A stretch of DNA of 18,932 nucleotides, from contig JAOZLR010000017.1 in the NCBI GenBank assembly GCA_029934735.1, positions 1 through 18,932 on the forward strand. Direction: 5' to 3'. Within the stretch, counting starts at the first letter, position 1. Each line of letters begins with the position of its first letter. Source of the DNA: Bacteroidales bacterium (lineage in GTDB: Bacteria > Bacteroidota > Bacteroidia > Bacteroidales > JAADJA01). Shown one piece after another: positions 1-9,498 of the stretch. Under the pieces are notes generated by a model that was given only the letters and a program-made list of their open reading frames with translations, searched no databases and was not told the origin of the DNA. The translations under genes were made by a program, and so were the position numbers.

Positions 1-21
1 CTTTTTATCCATCTGTTCCAT
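1..21 (-). CDS. Start of an unidentified gene leaving the left edge
   Basis: Two in-frame ATG codons on the minus strand (19-21 and 10-12) lie just behind a TAnnTTTG-type promoter. Only M-E-Q-M-D-K-K is visible. The second ATG is preceded by GGAACAG, a possible ribosome binding site, and is the better start because the first would be nearly leaderless. From general knowledge the gene next to this kind of TPR protein in Bacteroidota is often ribH, but seven residues cannot confirm that. Confidence 0.3.
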
Positions 22-26
22 ATTTT

Positions 27-35
27 GCAAAAGTA
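27..35 (-). promoter_or_regulatory. Promoter -7 box for the gene leaving the left edge
   Basis: The minus strand reads TACTTTTGC, an exact match to the Bacteroidota -7 consensus TAnnTTTG. It sits just past the terminator of the TPR gene and directs transcription out of the window. I see no convincing TTG at the expected -33 distance. The initiation site should lie about 5 bases further on, giving a very short leader. Confidence 0.55.
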
Positions 36-67
36 GTATTTATTGGGGATTTGCTGTTTGGATCAAC

Positions 68-101
68 AAAAAAAATACCTGTCCGCAAAACGGACAGGTA
101 T
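68..101 (-). terminator. Rho-independent terminator after the TPR gene
   Basis: A perfect 11-bp stem (75-85 with 91-101, sequence ATACCTGTCCG and its complement) encloses a 5-base loop. On the minus strand it is followed directly by eight U residues (plus-strand A68-A75). It begins 21 bases after the end of the TPR gene and separates it from the next transcription unit. Confidence 0.9.
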
Positions 102-122
102 CTCTTCAATATCATTTTTCTT

Positions 123-821
123 TTATAATTCGCCGAGCTCAGCTTTTGCTCTGGCAATAAATTTATCAAGCTCTCTTGCTTCTCTTGACTTGGGATACTC
201 CTTTTTAATTTTATCATAGGTTTTCAAAGCAGCACTCCAGTCATTTTGAGTTTCATATCCCCATGCGGCCTTCATTAGGAAGGGAGGAGAGGTAAACTCA
301 TTGTTATTATTTTTTGCTGCCTTAAGATAATACTCAATTCCCTTACCAATGTCTCCAAGCTGAACATAAGAATCTCCAATCGCACCAAGAGCCATGCTCG
401 AAACCAGCATATCTGAACCTTTAAAACTTTTCAAATAGTCGATTGCATTTTCATATTCACCCATTTTCAGGTAGCAAACCCCTGCATAATATTTTGCAAG
501 GTTACCAGATTTTGTTGAGCCATAATCATCAATAACATCAAGGAATCCAAGGTCTTCACCATCGCCGTTCAAAGCAATGTTAACCGAATCCTGATCGAAA
601 TAATACTCGGCATTAAACATTGCTGCCTGTGCCTCTTTTTCTTTTGGATTCTGTACGTACTTCATATATCCGAAGTAAAGTACAAAAATAAGGATAATGC
701 CTCCCAGCGCGATTGTCAGAATCTTTTGATTCCTCTCAATAAACATTTCCGACTTACTAAGCGCGTCTTCTACGGCTTCTATCCGTTCTTCTGTTACATC
801 TTTCTTTTTTACCATTGTCAT
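123..821 (-). CDS. Membrane-anchored tetratricopeptide repeat protein (YfgM-like)
   Basis: A 232-residue protein. Residues 1-30 are charged and cytoplasmic, about 33-55 form one transmembrane helix (LTIALGGIILIFVLYFGYM), and the rest is extracytoplasmic. About 105-210 hold TPR-like helical pairs, for example the YYAGVCYLKMGEYENAIDYL and GDSYVQLGDIGKGIEYYLKAA stretches. This layout matches the YfgM-type TPR proteins, which in proteobacteria associate with the periplasmic chaperone network and Sec translocon; a chaperone-linked role here is inference. The ATG at 821 is favoured; a second in-frame ATG at 815 is equally close to the promoter. The gene has its own promoter (835-843) and a strong terminator, so it is probably separate from the tamB-tamL operon upstream. 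TPRs bind proteins but do not name the partner. Confidence 0.9.
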   Translation of the reverse strand: MTMVKKKDVTEERIEAVEDALSKSEMFIERNQKILTIALGGIILIFVLYFGYMKYVQNPKEKEAQAAMFNAEYYFDQDSVNIALNGDGEDLGFLDVIDDYGSTKSGNLAKYYAGVCYLKMGEYENAIDYLKSFKGSDMLVSSMALGAIGDSYVQLGDIGKGIEYYLKAAKNNNNEFTSPPFLMKAAWGYETQNDWSAALKTYDKIKKEYPKSREARELDKFIARAKAELGEL

Positions 822-834
822 TCAAAATTTGGGC

Positions 835-843
835 GCAAAGATA
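835..843 (-). promoter_or_regulatory. Promoter -7 box of the TPR gene
   Basis: The minus strand reads TATCTTTGC, an exact TAnnTTTG match, 13 bases before the ATG at 821. The same 9-mer occurs before the TPR-HTH regulator at 17334-17342. No clear -33 TTG is seen at normal spacing. The leader would be only about 10 bases, without a Shine-Dalgarno sequence, which is common in this phylum. Confidence 0.6.
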
Positions 844-905
844 TATTTTTTTATTATACAATTACATTATATTTATTAATTTTCAAATGAATTATTCACA
901 ATAGA

Positions 906-3311
906 CTAAAATGGATACCCTACAGCCAGCGAAATTAAATAATCGCCCCAAAATTCAGAATTATTAAATATCCATTTTCTTTTCCCCAAAATATAAGGTT
1001 TCCTTATCGGGACAGCCACATCGAGTCGTAGCACAAAGTAAGTAATATCAATTCTTATCCCAACTCCGGAGCCAATTGCAAATTCATTCATAAACTTATC
1101 AAATTCAAACTTTCCACCAGGACGGGAGCTGTCTTCACGCAGCAACCATACATTTCCTGCATCAACAAAAAAAGCTCCGAAAGTTTTATATGTGATCGGA
1201 AACCTGTATTCGATATTCCCAACCAGCTTTATTTCACCAGATTGGTCAAGAAAGAGATTACCCTTCAATGTATCAGACGGATGATAACTACCAGGGCCCA
1301 CAGTCCTGGCATAAAACGCCCGAAGGTCCTGACTTCCTCCCACAAAGTATTGCTTCACATATGGCAAAACAGATGAATTATTATAAGGTACGCCTATTCC
1401 TCCAATTAACCGTGTGGCTATCAAACTCTTTTCGCCAAGTTTAAAATAATATCGAAGGTCATTGGTGATTTTAAAATACTGGGCATATGGCGCTCCAAAC
1501 AACTCGCTCGGCTCAGAGCTGTTTGGATCTTTTAACCCTGCTACCTTATAAATTGAATTCAGTAAGTTTCCTGAAACATCAACAATTCCATTATAATAAA
1601 ATTCGTTGCTCTTCTTTTTATCCGGATTCGTGGTATATGTATAGCTAAAGTTAGAGCCAATAATAAACTGTTCTTCAAAACTTGTTGCAACCTGAGGATA
1701 GTTATTAAGAAAATCAAGAAACTCTTGTGAAGCTTGTGTCAGACGTAAATAATTTATGGAAACCGGCTCAAATTGATAGGCTCTTTTTGGTGATGTTCGC
1801 CAAAAATATCCAAAGTTCACCTGCGAAAGATTCATACTGTAATACCTAACCCGTTTTAATGTGCGGAATCCTATACCTGTATATGTTTTAGGAACATACC
1901 TTGTTGATTGTCTCTTTATATTAAAAGGTATCAGGAAGCGGGGGAAATTTAGCTTTAGTTGAGCCCCAATCTCGTAGGAGTTCAGTCCCAGTTCGTACTC
2001 CTTGCGCTTTGAGTTTTTTTGCCACTCAAACCCGCCATCAATTTGAAAAACCAACTGCTCTGCCCCTTTGAAAATATTCATATGCCCGATTGAAAGAATA
2101 GCTGCAGGTCCAAGAAAATCATTTGATTTTGTGGCAAAATTCACTTCAAGACTTGTTACCAAAGGCTTAAGAGGGACAAGGTTGATTTTTGCATCCAATA
2201 GGTTTGAAGTGCTGTCAACCTCATCAAAAAAGACCTCAACCGACCGAAAAGCACCCATACCCTGCAAATATCTAAGTGTATTCTCATGATTATCAAAAGT
2301 ATATTGGGTTCCGGGTTCTAATGAAACAGCTTTCGTAATAATTTTCGGTTTGTATGGATAACCAACAGATTTGTAATAACAGTTATTAATATATGTTGAA
2401 TCGATTGGATTTATTGTGTCCAAAAATTTCTTATTTGAATTTACAAATACATTGATATTTCTAATAAAATATTTTTTATGCGATTTTTTTGAGATTTTAT
2501 CTTTCAAAACCAAAGTAAGATCAACCTGTTTTGACCCAACTGTGGTGTCAGCATTAAACAAAAGATAGTCCGGATTAAAGAAATAATAACCTTGATTTTT
2601 TAGAATTTTGCTTAACCTGAAGCGTTCATCCTCCAATTCATCCAACCAATAATCATGCCCGGGAATGATTATACTTTCATTTATCGAACCCGCAATAATA
2701 CTGTCAGTCTTTGTCTTCCTGTTTATAAACTCAAGGTTATGATAGGTATATGCAGGCTTAAAAAGTACTTTATATTTTGCCCGTGCTTTTTTCTCATCTT
2801 TACCATAAAATTTCACATCAAGTTTAATATCGCTATCAAAATGCCCCATATCAAAAAGCCTCTGCTTCATAACCTTTAACCTGAAGTCAGGATTTGCATC
2901 ACTTAATAGCACAGGAGGTTTGTTAAAAACCCGGTAGATATAATGCCTTGGGCCCCACTTCCTGCTTGGTTTATAGTAGTTGTGTATAGTAAGGTTCATT
3001 CTTGGTAGCAATATGAACGGACGATTTGTTTTTGCAGCACCTACCATATAAAGTTCATAAAGCTTTAGCGGCTTGTTATTTATTTTTCCTAATCCTTTTT
3101 CCGAAAACCATGTATATGTGTAAAGCTTTTCATCATCCTTTAGGAATTTCGTATTTGAGCAGGAATTTAAAAGGAGGCTCATTATTATTAAAACCGCTAC
3201 AAGAGAATAGACACGGACATTTTGCAGTACAGATATCCCGGCTACAAAAAATCCGAATGTTTGATTTTTATCAAGATATTGATAAATTATATATGCCGGT
3301 TTAAACACCAT
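906..3311 (-). CDS. tamL: TamL: BamA/TamA-family outer membrane lipoprotein
   Basis: An 801-residue Omp85-family protein. A hydrophobic segment (about 35-48) ends in a lipobox, LLNS followed by Cys51, so it is a predicted lipoprotein as in the Bacteroidota TamL branch. Residues about 140-380 hold POTRA-like modules (for example 187-270 and 280-365). About 385-801 form a 16-strand-type barrel, with the L6 motif seen as GGSQDLRAF (658-666; usual VRGF) and a C-terminal Phe, the classic beta-signal ending. The start at 3311 has AAGGA about 8 bases upstream, inside the end of tamB, but gives an unusually long n-region (34 residues) before the signal helix; an internal non-ATG start is possible. 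It is 3 bases behind tamB, so the two are almost certainly co-translated and function together in outer membrane assembly. Confidence 0.93.
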   Translation of the reverse strand: MVFKPAYIIYQYLDKNQTFGFFVAGISVLQNVRVYSLVAVLIIMSLLLNSCSNTKFLKDDEKLYTYTWFSEKGLGKINNKPLKLYELYMVGAAKTNRPFILLPRMNLTIHNYYKPSRKWGPRHYIYRVFNKPPVLLSDANPDFRLKVMKQRLFDMGHFDSDIKLDVKFYGKDEKKARAKYKVLFKPAYTYHNLEFINRKTKTDSIIAGSINESIIIPGHDYWLDELEDERFRLSKILKNQGYYFFNPDYLLFNADTTVGSKQVDLTLVLKDKISKKSHKKYFIRNINVFVNSNKKFLDTINPIDSTYINNCYYKSVGYPYKPKIITKAVSLEPGTQYTFDNHENTLRYLQGMGAFRSVEVFFDEVDSTSNLLDAKINLVPLKPLVTSLEVNFATKSNDFLGPAAILSIGHMNIFKGAEQLVFQIDGGFEWQKNSKRKEYELGLNSYEIGAQLKLNFPRFLIPFNIKRQSTRYVPKTYTGIGFRTLKRVRYYSMNLSQVNFGYFWRTSPKRAYQFEPVSINYLRLTQASQEFLDFLNNYPQVATSFEEQFIIGSNFSYTYTTNPDKKKSNEFYYNGIVDVSGNLLNSIYKVAGLKDPNSSEPSELFGAPYAQYFKITNDLRYYFKLGEKSLIATRLIGGIGVPYNNSSVLPYVKQYFVGGSQDLRAFYARTVGPGSYHPSDTLKGNLFLDQSGEIKLVGNIEYRFPITYKTFGAFFVDAGNVWLLREDSSRPGGKFEFDKFMNEFAIGSGVGIRIDITYFVLRLDVAVPIRKPYILGKRKWIFNNSEFWGDYLISLAVGYPF

Positions 3312-3314
3312 ACT

Positions 3315-6300
3315 TTAATCCTTTTTCTTTTTTTCTCTTTGGGCTTTTTTCTCCAAGTCCCTTGTAAACATATCTTTAACCGAATAGAAGCTCTTTTTTA
3401 TTTTTATACCACCGCCGGTTTCCAAAATTTCGCCTTCAAGTAGCCCTTCATACCTGTCTTTTCTAAAAAGCACACCTCTGTAAGTACCATCTTTTGTAAT
3501 CTTAATCTCTGCTTCCAGCTCATTTTGCACAAAACTTGAATTTATCTGCTCAGCTTTTACATCTGAAGTAACACCAATGCTTCCTTTATAATGTATTCTT
3601 ACCCTGTCGTGTATAATACTCTTCCCGATATTGTAATAATAATTCCGCTGCTTTATCTGCTCGCCTGAGGCGTTGTAATCGCGGAAGGATTGAACATCAA
3701 ATTGCAAATCAACAAAACGTACATTGTCGCTTATAAGATGATTAAGTTGCGAGGTGTAAAACTTATCAATCTGAGAATCAATCATTGATGCTGAGCCTGC
3801 CCCATCACCATGAACACTTATAACAAAAGCTCCCCGTACCAGCAGATTCAGGGCATTAACATTTCTCTCTTCCTCTGTCAATTGAGCCAGTCTTGCCGAA
3901 ACAATTGCGTCACCCGTTTCTGTAGATATATCAAATCTTAACTTTATATTGTTAAGATCACCTATCATATAAAGAAGCACTTTAAAGGTCATTACTTTAT
4001 CATAATCGGACATCAGGGTACTGGTTGAAGCCCTGACTTTAGCTGATGCAATAATATTCAGATGGGGATTATAAATATCATTTGACATTGTAAAATAGCT
4101 ACCGGGCTCAATAGTAAAATCCTCTACAGTAACCATTGGAATGGAATAGTGTAGTTTGCCATTTTCAACCACAAACATTCCTGAAATTCCGGTATTGCCT
4201 TCGTATATCGAATAGCTCATACTTCCATTGATTGCCGCATCAATAAAATTACTGCCTCCATCATCGAAAAACAGCTTAAACCTTGCGCCATCCTCAATAT
4301 CCACTTTAACTTTTACATCATTAAGTGACTCTAAAGTATAAAAAAAACTCTTTTCCGGAATCTCCCGATCCTGAATCGTATCGTAATTATATTTCCCAAA
4401 CTTTACAACTCCCCTGTTATCATTTATATATAGATCTTCAGGAAAGACATAGGTGATGTCAGTAATTTCGTCAATATCAACATAAGCATTAACATTCATT
4501 TTATCAGGTGTGCCTTTGAGTTCGATATCTGCATAAGCCTTTAGCAAACCAAAAAGCAGGTTATTATCATCCATAGTTGAATTCATAATCTCCATATTAT
4601 CAGTTTTGATTCGGAGGTCGCTATAAAGTTTATTGCCCTTTCCAAACGAGACATTACCAATTACTTTAGCAGATTGTTTTTTTTCATTAACAATGGTAAG
4701 CTCATCAAAAACGATAACATTATCCTTAACAGCAATATTTTCATTACCCAGGGTGAAGTATTTATTTAATGAGATTATACCAATTCCGGCATTCTTAAAA
4801 CTAACATTCCCATTAAAAACAGGATTTTCCGTATCACCGGTAACTCGAATTTCCCCAGTCAAATTTCCCTTTGCATCATTAACATAATCAGTTAGCAAAT
4901 AATTCAAATCACTGATATCAAAACTCTTCAAATCCAAAGTCAGGTCAACAGGGCTTTCTGCATCTCCAAGATGATAACTCCCATAAATGGTCATATCTTC
5001 ATTTTCCCCTTTAACAATCAATTTACCTTTTATCAAACTGTCATCTAACACAAACCCTGTTAATTGCAGTTCTCCTGCATCAAAATCATACAGGCTCATA
5101 TCAGAGATAGTCATATCTCCCTCAATTACCATATTGCCATAAACATCAAGAAATTTAAAATCGGCATCAGTAGTTCCGGCAACAATAGTGTCGAGAGCAA
5201 AAATATGCTCAAGACTACCAAGGTCAAAATTGTTAAGTTTCAGTTCAATATTCTCAGGTTTATTTTCGGGATAGGAGGCAATTGAAATTTGCTGTACTTC
5301 GCTGTTCAAATTAAAGCTTTCAAAAACAATGCCTGAGCTATTGATAACAACCTTATTATCGGGGTTCATCTCCCATTTATCATAGCTGAATATCAGGCTG
5401 TCGGGAATTATATGGACAACTGTATTTTCACCTGAAGTATCAATATGTGCTGTCAGGTTCAAATATTCATTTGAATATGTATCCAGAAAATTCAATGATG
5501 TAATCAATTCCGAGTTTCTGAATTCGCCGGAAACATTTATTTTCCCAGACATAAGATCATCAACCTTAAAGTTTGTTACGCCTCTGTATTTCAACTCTGT
5601 TGAAGAGCCCGTGACAAAAAACCCGAGACTATCAGCATAAATTGTATTATATTTTATTCCGGGAACTAAAAGATCAAAATAAATTTCATCACTTTTCTTA
5701 TGATAAGCCCCGTCAACAATCAATTTCTCAAAAACAGGAAGGTCAGGGAAGAAAACCCTGGCAAATGCTTCGGGATAAACCAACTCACCTGAAATGCGAA
5801 ATTCGGACAAATAGAAGTCAACCGAATCACTTTCATGCTCAGACAAATAGAATCCGGGCAATTTAATTAAAGAATTTGCGATATCCGTTACATAATCATC
5901 AGCCGAAAAATCAAGGTTATAATAAAAACTTGCCAGTTTGAAAGCTGTGCTGCTGTCATTTGTAAGAAACGACATCTGTACAGGATGCATTTGATACATA
6001 GTATCAGAAAAACAAAAATCAAGACTCCGGATTTTAGCTTCCACTCCATAACTATTACCGGCTGAAATATCTATTGCAAGAACTCCCTTCCCTTTCAAAC
6101 TCAGCTCTTTATCATAAAAGTTCAAATCTCCCAAGTCTATTTTACTGATATCTAAATCAACAATAACATCCTGCTTATTAGAAGAAAGATTACCATTAGC
6201 TCCAATCTGCAAATAGAAGTTAGTATCAAGTGAATTAAGTTTTGCACCAAAATTACCGTTTACCATTTCGCCATTGAGATCAATACTGTGATAGGTATAA

Positions 6301-8114
6301 TCATTATATGTCAGGCTGTCAATATTCAAATAAATATTGCCGTCACCTCCGTACAGATCATCACCCTGAAAGGAAGATTTTAGTTCGAAGGTAGCTCTAT
6401 CCAACCCAACATCATAAATAGAATTTATATCAATAAGATTGGCGGACAATTCAGCACTAAACTTAATGGCATCTCCAAAATTCATACTTACCCGGCTGAC
6501 ACTAATTGTTCCGATATTTGATTGAATATTGCCTGCAAATTGATATGTGTCGTTATTTGTGCCATACTCACCCTCAACAATCAAATATTCCGGGATTGAA
6601 TAAGATAAGTCAGGAAAAGGTTGATAAAAACAGTGCTCCAAATTATTTTTCGAAGTCATCAGTTTTTCTAAATTCAGTTTCATTTGCAGATCTTCCTGAT
6701 TTAATAATCCTGTGACATGTCCATTGGCTGCAATCAGGGTTGAATCGAGAATACTGAAGTTAAAGGTTTCGATTGACAAGTCATTCAATTCTCCGTTAAT
6801 ACTTGTTTGAAGTTCAAAGCTGTATTTTCCAAAATCTTTTGACAAGATGTCAAGACTGTCCAGAAAAGGGTAGAAATAGTCAATATCATTCCAGTTATTA
6901 CAACTTAATCTCATATCAAGTGTAATATTTTCCCCATCCAGTATGTTATAATTTGTCGGGCTGATTGTGGTATTAAGATTAATTAAATATTTGGAATTCT
7001 GAGTTGTAATATCCATATTCCTGACAATAAAATCAGATCCATCCTGCTCCACTTCCGCATCCATCTTAAGAACATCCAGCCCATTTTGTTCTTTCGCACT
7101 CAGATTATGAATTCCAACAGTCAGAGTATCTTCATCAAAAACAAAATCAGTCAGTTTACCTGTTACATAATTAATATCCATATGAGAGCTATTAAAATGT
7201 CCTTTGATATCCGGCTCATATAAATAATCAATGACAAACCTGAAGGCATCAAGTGCTAAACCATCTCCAACAACTCTCCAAAGACTTTGCCCCCAGTTCA
7301 TATCAGCAGAGTTGCCAGAAGTTGTATCTTCCTCTCCAAAATACTTAACGGAGCAAGTTGTATTTTTTGAAAAACCAGTATTTATGACAACTGTCTCATT
7401 TGTTATATCAACCAGAAGATCATCAACATTAATGTTATCTCCTCCGGCAAAAAACAGAAAAGCATCAGATGAATCAATATAGGTAAACCCCGATTTTTCG
7501 AGAAAGGCTTCTTCAACACGAATATCAGCAAACTCAAATGCAGAGGTATCATCATCTTCTACAGTTAGCAGTGATTCATAACTCACTTGCGTTTCATTGA
7601 TTTTAATTTCTTTACAAGCAATAAGCGAATCAAGATCAAGAAACCCAAGATGCAAATATAGTGTCCCAATATCCATTATCAACTCAAATCCAATATCTTC
7701 ATCGCGGTATTCAACATAAGAAGACTCAACTGAAAGCTTGTTTACACTCAGTTCCCATGAGTCTGTTTCGGAATCCTGAACCAGCGTTTCATCAGAGGCT
7801 GCTGAATCTGAGGGTAACTGTTTCAGGAGTCTTCCAACTTCTCCTTTAACACCTTTTAGTTCAATTTTTTGGGCAATAATCTTATGATCAAGTAGAGGGA
7901 AAAGTTCTACATTGACTGAAAATTCACCCAGAAAAAAAAGTGTATCCGATTTGTTTTTAGAAACAAGGATATCGCTCACTTTTAGCTTTTTGGGGAAGCC
8001 CAAACGAAATTGCCCAATGGAAACATCACAATTCAACTGCTTTTGCAATGCCAATTCACTTTCATTCTTTAGTTTGTTTTGAACAGCCGGAATACGAATA
8101 AGCAATGATAGCAA
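3315..8114 (-). CDS. tamB: TamB: translocation/assembly module, inner-to-outer membrane bridge
   Basis: A very long, low-complexity, beta-rich protein (1599 residues from the TTG at 8114) of the AsmA/TamB class, whose members form a hydrophobic groove across the periplasm and pair with TamA/TamL. The last 400 or so residues match the conserved TamB C-terminal domain: NPHLNIIASAKVR, then VLLYMIGDLNNIKLRFDIST, then LTEEERNVNALNLLVRG. The C-terminus is a lysine-rich tail. The N-terminus is the odd part. The membrane anchor clearly continues upstream of 8114 in the same frame (to about 8201), yet that stretch holds no ATG, GTG or TTG. The true start is therefore unresolved and the protein is likely about 20-30 residues longer. 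It lies between perM (overlapping or touching) and tamL (3 bases). Confidence 0.93.
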   Translation of the reverse strand: MLSLLIRIPAVQNKLKNESELALQKQLNCDVSIGQFRLGFPKKLKVSDILVSKNKSDTLFFLGEFSVNVELFPLLDHKIIAQKIELKGVKGEVGRLLKQLPSDSAASDETLVQDSETDSWELSVNKLSVESSYVEYRDEDIGFELIMDIGTLYLHLGFLDLDSLIACKEIKINETQVSYESLLTVEDDDTSAFEFADIRVEEAFLEKSGFTYIDSSDAFLFFAGGDNINVDDLLVDITNETVVINTGFSKNTTCSVKYFGEEDTTSGNSADMNWGQSLWRVVGDGLALDAFRFVIDYLYEPDIKGHFNSSHMDINYVTGKLTDFVFDEDTLTVGIHNLSAKEQNGLDVLKMDAEVEQDGSDFIVRNMDITTQNSKYLINLNTTISPTNYNILDGENITLDMRLSCNNWNDIDYFYPFLDSLDILSKDFGKYSFELQTSINGELNDLSIETFNFSILDSTLIAANGHVTGLLNQEDLQMKLNLEKLMTSKNNLEHCFYQPFPDLSYSIPEYLIVEGEYGTNNDTYQFAGNIQSNIGTISVSRVSMNFGDAIKFSAELSANLIDINSIYDVGLDRATFELKSSFQGDDLYGGDGNIYLNIDSLTYNDYTYHSIDLNGEMVNGNFGAKLNSLDTNFYLQIGANGNLSSNKQDVIVDLDISKIDLGDLNFYDKELSLKGKGVLAIDISAGNSYGVEAKIRSLDFCFSDTMYQMHPVQMSFLTNDSSTAFKLASFYYNLDFSADDYVTDIANSLIKLPGFYLSEHESDSVDFYLSEFRISGELVYPEAFARVFFPDLPVFEKLIVDGAYHKKSDEIYFDLLVPGIKYNTIYADSLGFFVTGSSTELKYRGVTNFKVDDLMSGKINVSGEFRNSELITSLNFLDTYSNEYLNLTAHIDTSGENTVVHIIPDSLIFSYDKWEMNPDNKVVINSSGIVFESFNLNSEVQQISIASYPENKPENIELKLNNFDLGSLEHIFALDTIVAGTTDADFKFLDVYGNMVIEGDMTISDMSLYDFDAGELQLTGFVLDDSLIKGKLIVKGENEDMTIYGSYHLGDAESPVDLTLDLKSFDISDLNYLLTDYVNDAKGNLTGEIRVTGDTENPVFNGNVSFKNAGIGIISLNKYFTLGNENIAVKDNVIVFDELTIVNEKKQSAKVIGNVSFGKGNKLYSDLRIKTDNMEIMNSTMDDNNLLFGLLKAYADIELKGTPDKMNVNAYVDIDEITDITYVFPEDLYINDNRGVVKFGKYNYDTIQDREIPEKSFFYTLESLNDVKVKVDIEDGARFKLFFDDGGSNFIDAAINGSMSYSIYEGNTGISGMFVVENGKLHYSIPMVTVEDFTIEPGSYFTMSNDIYNPHLNIIASAKVRASTSTLMSDYDKVMTFKVLLYMIGDLNNIKLRFDISTETGDAIVSARLAQLTEEERNVNALNLLVRGAFVISVHGDGAGSASMIDSQIDKFYTSQLNHLISDNVRFVDLQFDVQSFRDYNASGEQIKQRNYYYNIGKSIIHDRVRIHYKGSIGVTSDVKAEQINSSFVQNELEAEIKITKDGTYRGVLFRKDRYEGLLEGEILETGGGIKIKKSFYSVKDMFTRDLEKKAQREKKKKD

Positions 8115-8213
8115 TAGCAGAATGGTTGCAACAATCAGGAAAAAGCCGACAATAGCTTTAATCAGGATGTCGACGGGCTTATATTTGACTATTCGTTTAA
8201 TTACTACTTCTTT
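8115..8213 (-). other. In-frame 5' extension of tamB without a standard start codon
   Basis: From the stop codon at 8214-8216 down to the TTG at 8112-8114 the tamB frame is open for 33 codons. It reads as a basic segment (KRIVKYKP) followed by a hydrophobic helix (IVGFFLIVATILLLLSLL), which is exactly what a TamB signal anchor looks like. Possible unusual starts are ATT at 8199-8201 (7 bases before it lie AAGAAG) or CTG at 8163-8165. The first ten or so bases overlap the end of the PerM gene (stop at 8204-8206). Confidence 0.75.
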
Positions 8214-9268
8214 TTATTAGGTTTCTTTTTTTCTCTTTCAGAAAACAGAATTGCGTAATGAGCATTCGTACTACTTTGCGAAAGAACTACTTTAATAATT
8301 CCGGCCATAGGGATAAATAATATCATTCCCGATATCCCCCAAATTAATCCTCCAAAAATAACCGAAATAAAAACTACAAAAGCATTAATTTTAAGTTTGT
8401 CTCCGAGAAGCCATGGTCTTAAAACATTTTCATGAATAAGATTAACCACCCAAAGAGCGGCAATCACCATAACTAACGACCATATAGAGTCCTTTGTAAC
8501 TAGAGTAAATAAGGCAACTACAAGCATTCCGATGGGGTTGCCAACAAAAGGGATTAAATTCAAGACAGCAAGAAATACGGCAAAAAACAGAGCATACTCT
8601 AAACCAAATATTAAAAAGACAAAGAAATCTAAAATACCGGTTAGTGATGCCAAAATAAGTAATCCAAAAAAATAACTTTTAATGACCTCCATTGATTCAA
8701 AGATTTTTTCTCTAACCTTTGCCCTCTTTTGTTTATCCTCAATTTTAGACTGAATAAACTGGGGGATAAGGTCACCATAATAAAGCAGAAAAAACAAGTA
8801 AAGCATCATCAGTACGATATTCCAGATTTGCGAACCAAAAGCGGTAACAAATCCAATTATGATGTCGGAATGTTTGCCAACCCAATCGCTAATAAAAGCT
8901 TTGTCAACATGATCTGGCACGTGAATACCATTTTCAGCTAACTGCTGAGAAAACAGGTGTAAAGTTGTCGAAATTTTATTACCCAATTCGGGCAGGTCTG
9001 ATGCAATATGGCTCAGCTCCACATAGAAAAAATATATCAACAGACTAATAACTGATACTATAAACAGTAAATAAAACAAGATGATAAGCCCTGCCGGGAG
9101 GATTGTTTTCTCCTTTAGTTTTTCAATAAGCTGATAACTCGCTAAAGCAATCAACACACTCCAGGCTAATGGAATCAGGAATGATTTGCCTACAACAAGT
9201 ATAACGACAATAAGTACCGCAGCAATTAACTTGTGTGTATTTTTGATAAGAGTGCTTTCTGTGTTCAT
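8204..9268 (-). CDS. AI-2E/PerM-family membrane protein
   Basis: A 354-residue polytopic inner membrane protein of the AI-2E transporter (PerM, UPF0118) family. Hydrophobic segments are visible at about 13-48, 57-82, 136-165, 198-232, 245-275 and 295-330, with a soluble insert at about 85-130. Family hallmarks are NLIPFVGNPIG (237-247) and the stretch from HENVLRPWLLGD (279-290) to GISGMILFIP (311-320). Members have been linked to autoinducer export, Na+/H+ exchange and osmotolerance; the substrate here cannot be told. It is the first gene of the apparent PerM-tamB-tamL operon and its lysine-rich tail (KKKPNKKK) overlaps the 5' open frame of tamB, suggesting translational coupling. No clear promoter is seen in the 44 bases upstream. 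Confidence 0.92.
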   Translation of the reverse strand: MNTESTLIKNTHKLIAAVLIVVILVVGKSFLIPLAWSVLIALASYQLIEKLKEKTILPAGLIILFYLLFIVSVISLLIYFFYVELSHIASDLPELGNKISTTLHLFSQQLAENGIHVPDHVDKAFISDWVGKHSDIIIGFVTAFGSQIWNIVLMMLYLFFLLYYGDLIPQFIQSKIEDKQKRAKVREKIFESMEVIKSYFFGLLILASLTGILDFFVFLIFGLEYALFFAVFLAVLNLIPFVGNPIGMLVVALFTLVTKDSIWSLVMVIAALWVVNLIHENVLRPWLLGDKLKINAFVVFISVIFGGLIWGISGMILFIPMAGIIKVVLSQSSTNAHYAILFSEREKKKPNKKK

Positions 9269-9312
9269 ATTTGCTTTGTTAGATCCATAAATAATAATAA
9301 TTAGGTAAAAAA

Positions 9313-9498
9313 TTATAATTCCATGATTGCTGTTTTTCTCACTTTATAAATACCTAAAACAAAAACATAAAATATAGGCCCCAAAAATAATAAATTTATC
9401 AATTGGGAAATAGATAATTGCTTTTCGTATTTCCTAACCCAGATAAACTGGAAAAGAATTATTGCCACAGATTCACAGATTAAAAATAATGTTTTCAC
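9313..9498 (-). CDS. Possible small two-helix membrane protein (doubtful)
   Basis: A 61-codon frame starting with GTG at 9496-9498. It would encode two hydrophobic helices (about 3-19 and 33-52) ending in a basic stretch, and it ends 44 bases before perM. Against it: the first dozen or so codons are made from the left arm of the inverted repeat at 9463-9482, there is no recognisable promoter or ribosome binding site, and I know no family for it. It could equally be the remnant of a longer membrane protein whose 5' part was replaced by the repeat element. Confidence 0.25.
   Translation of the reverse strand: MKTLFLICESVAIILFQFIWVRKYEKQLSISQLINLLFLGPIFYVFVLGIYKVRKTAIMEL

Noticed and set aside
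75..101. Possible bidirectional terminator at the left edge
   Set aside because: Only the minus-strand side has a U-run; there is no plus-strand gene ending here.
4633..4887. Plus-strand frames inside tamB and tamL
   Set aside because: They are antisense shadows of long, well-supported coding regions with recognisable domains on the minus strand.
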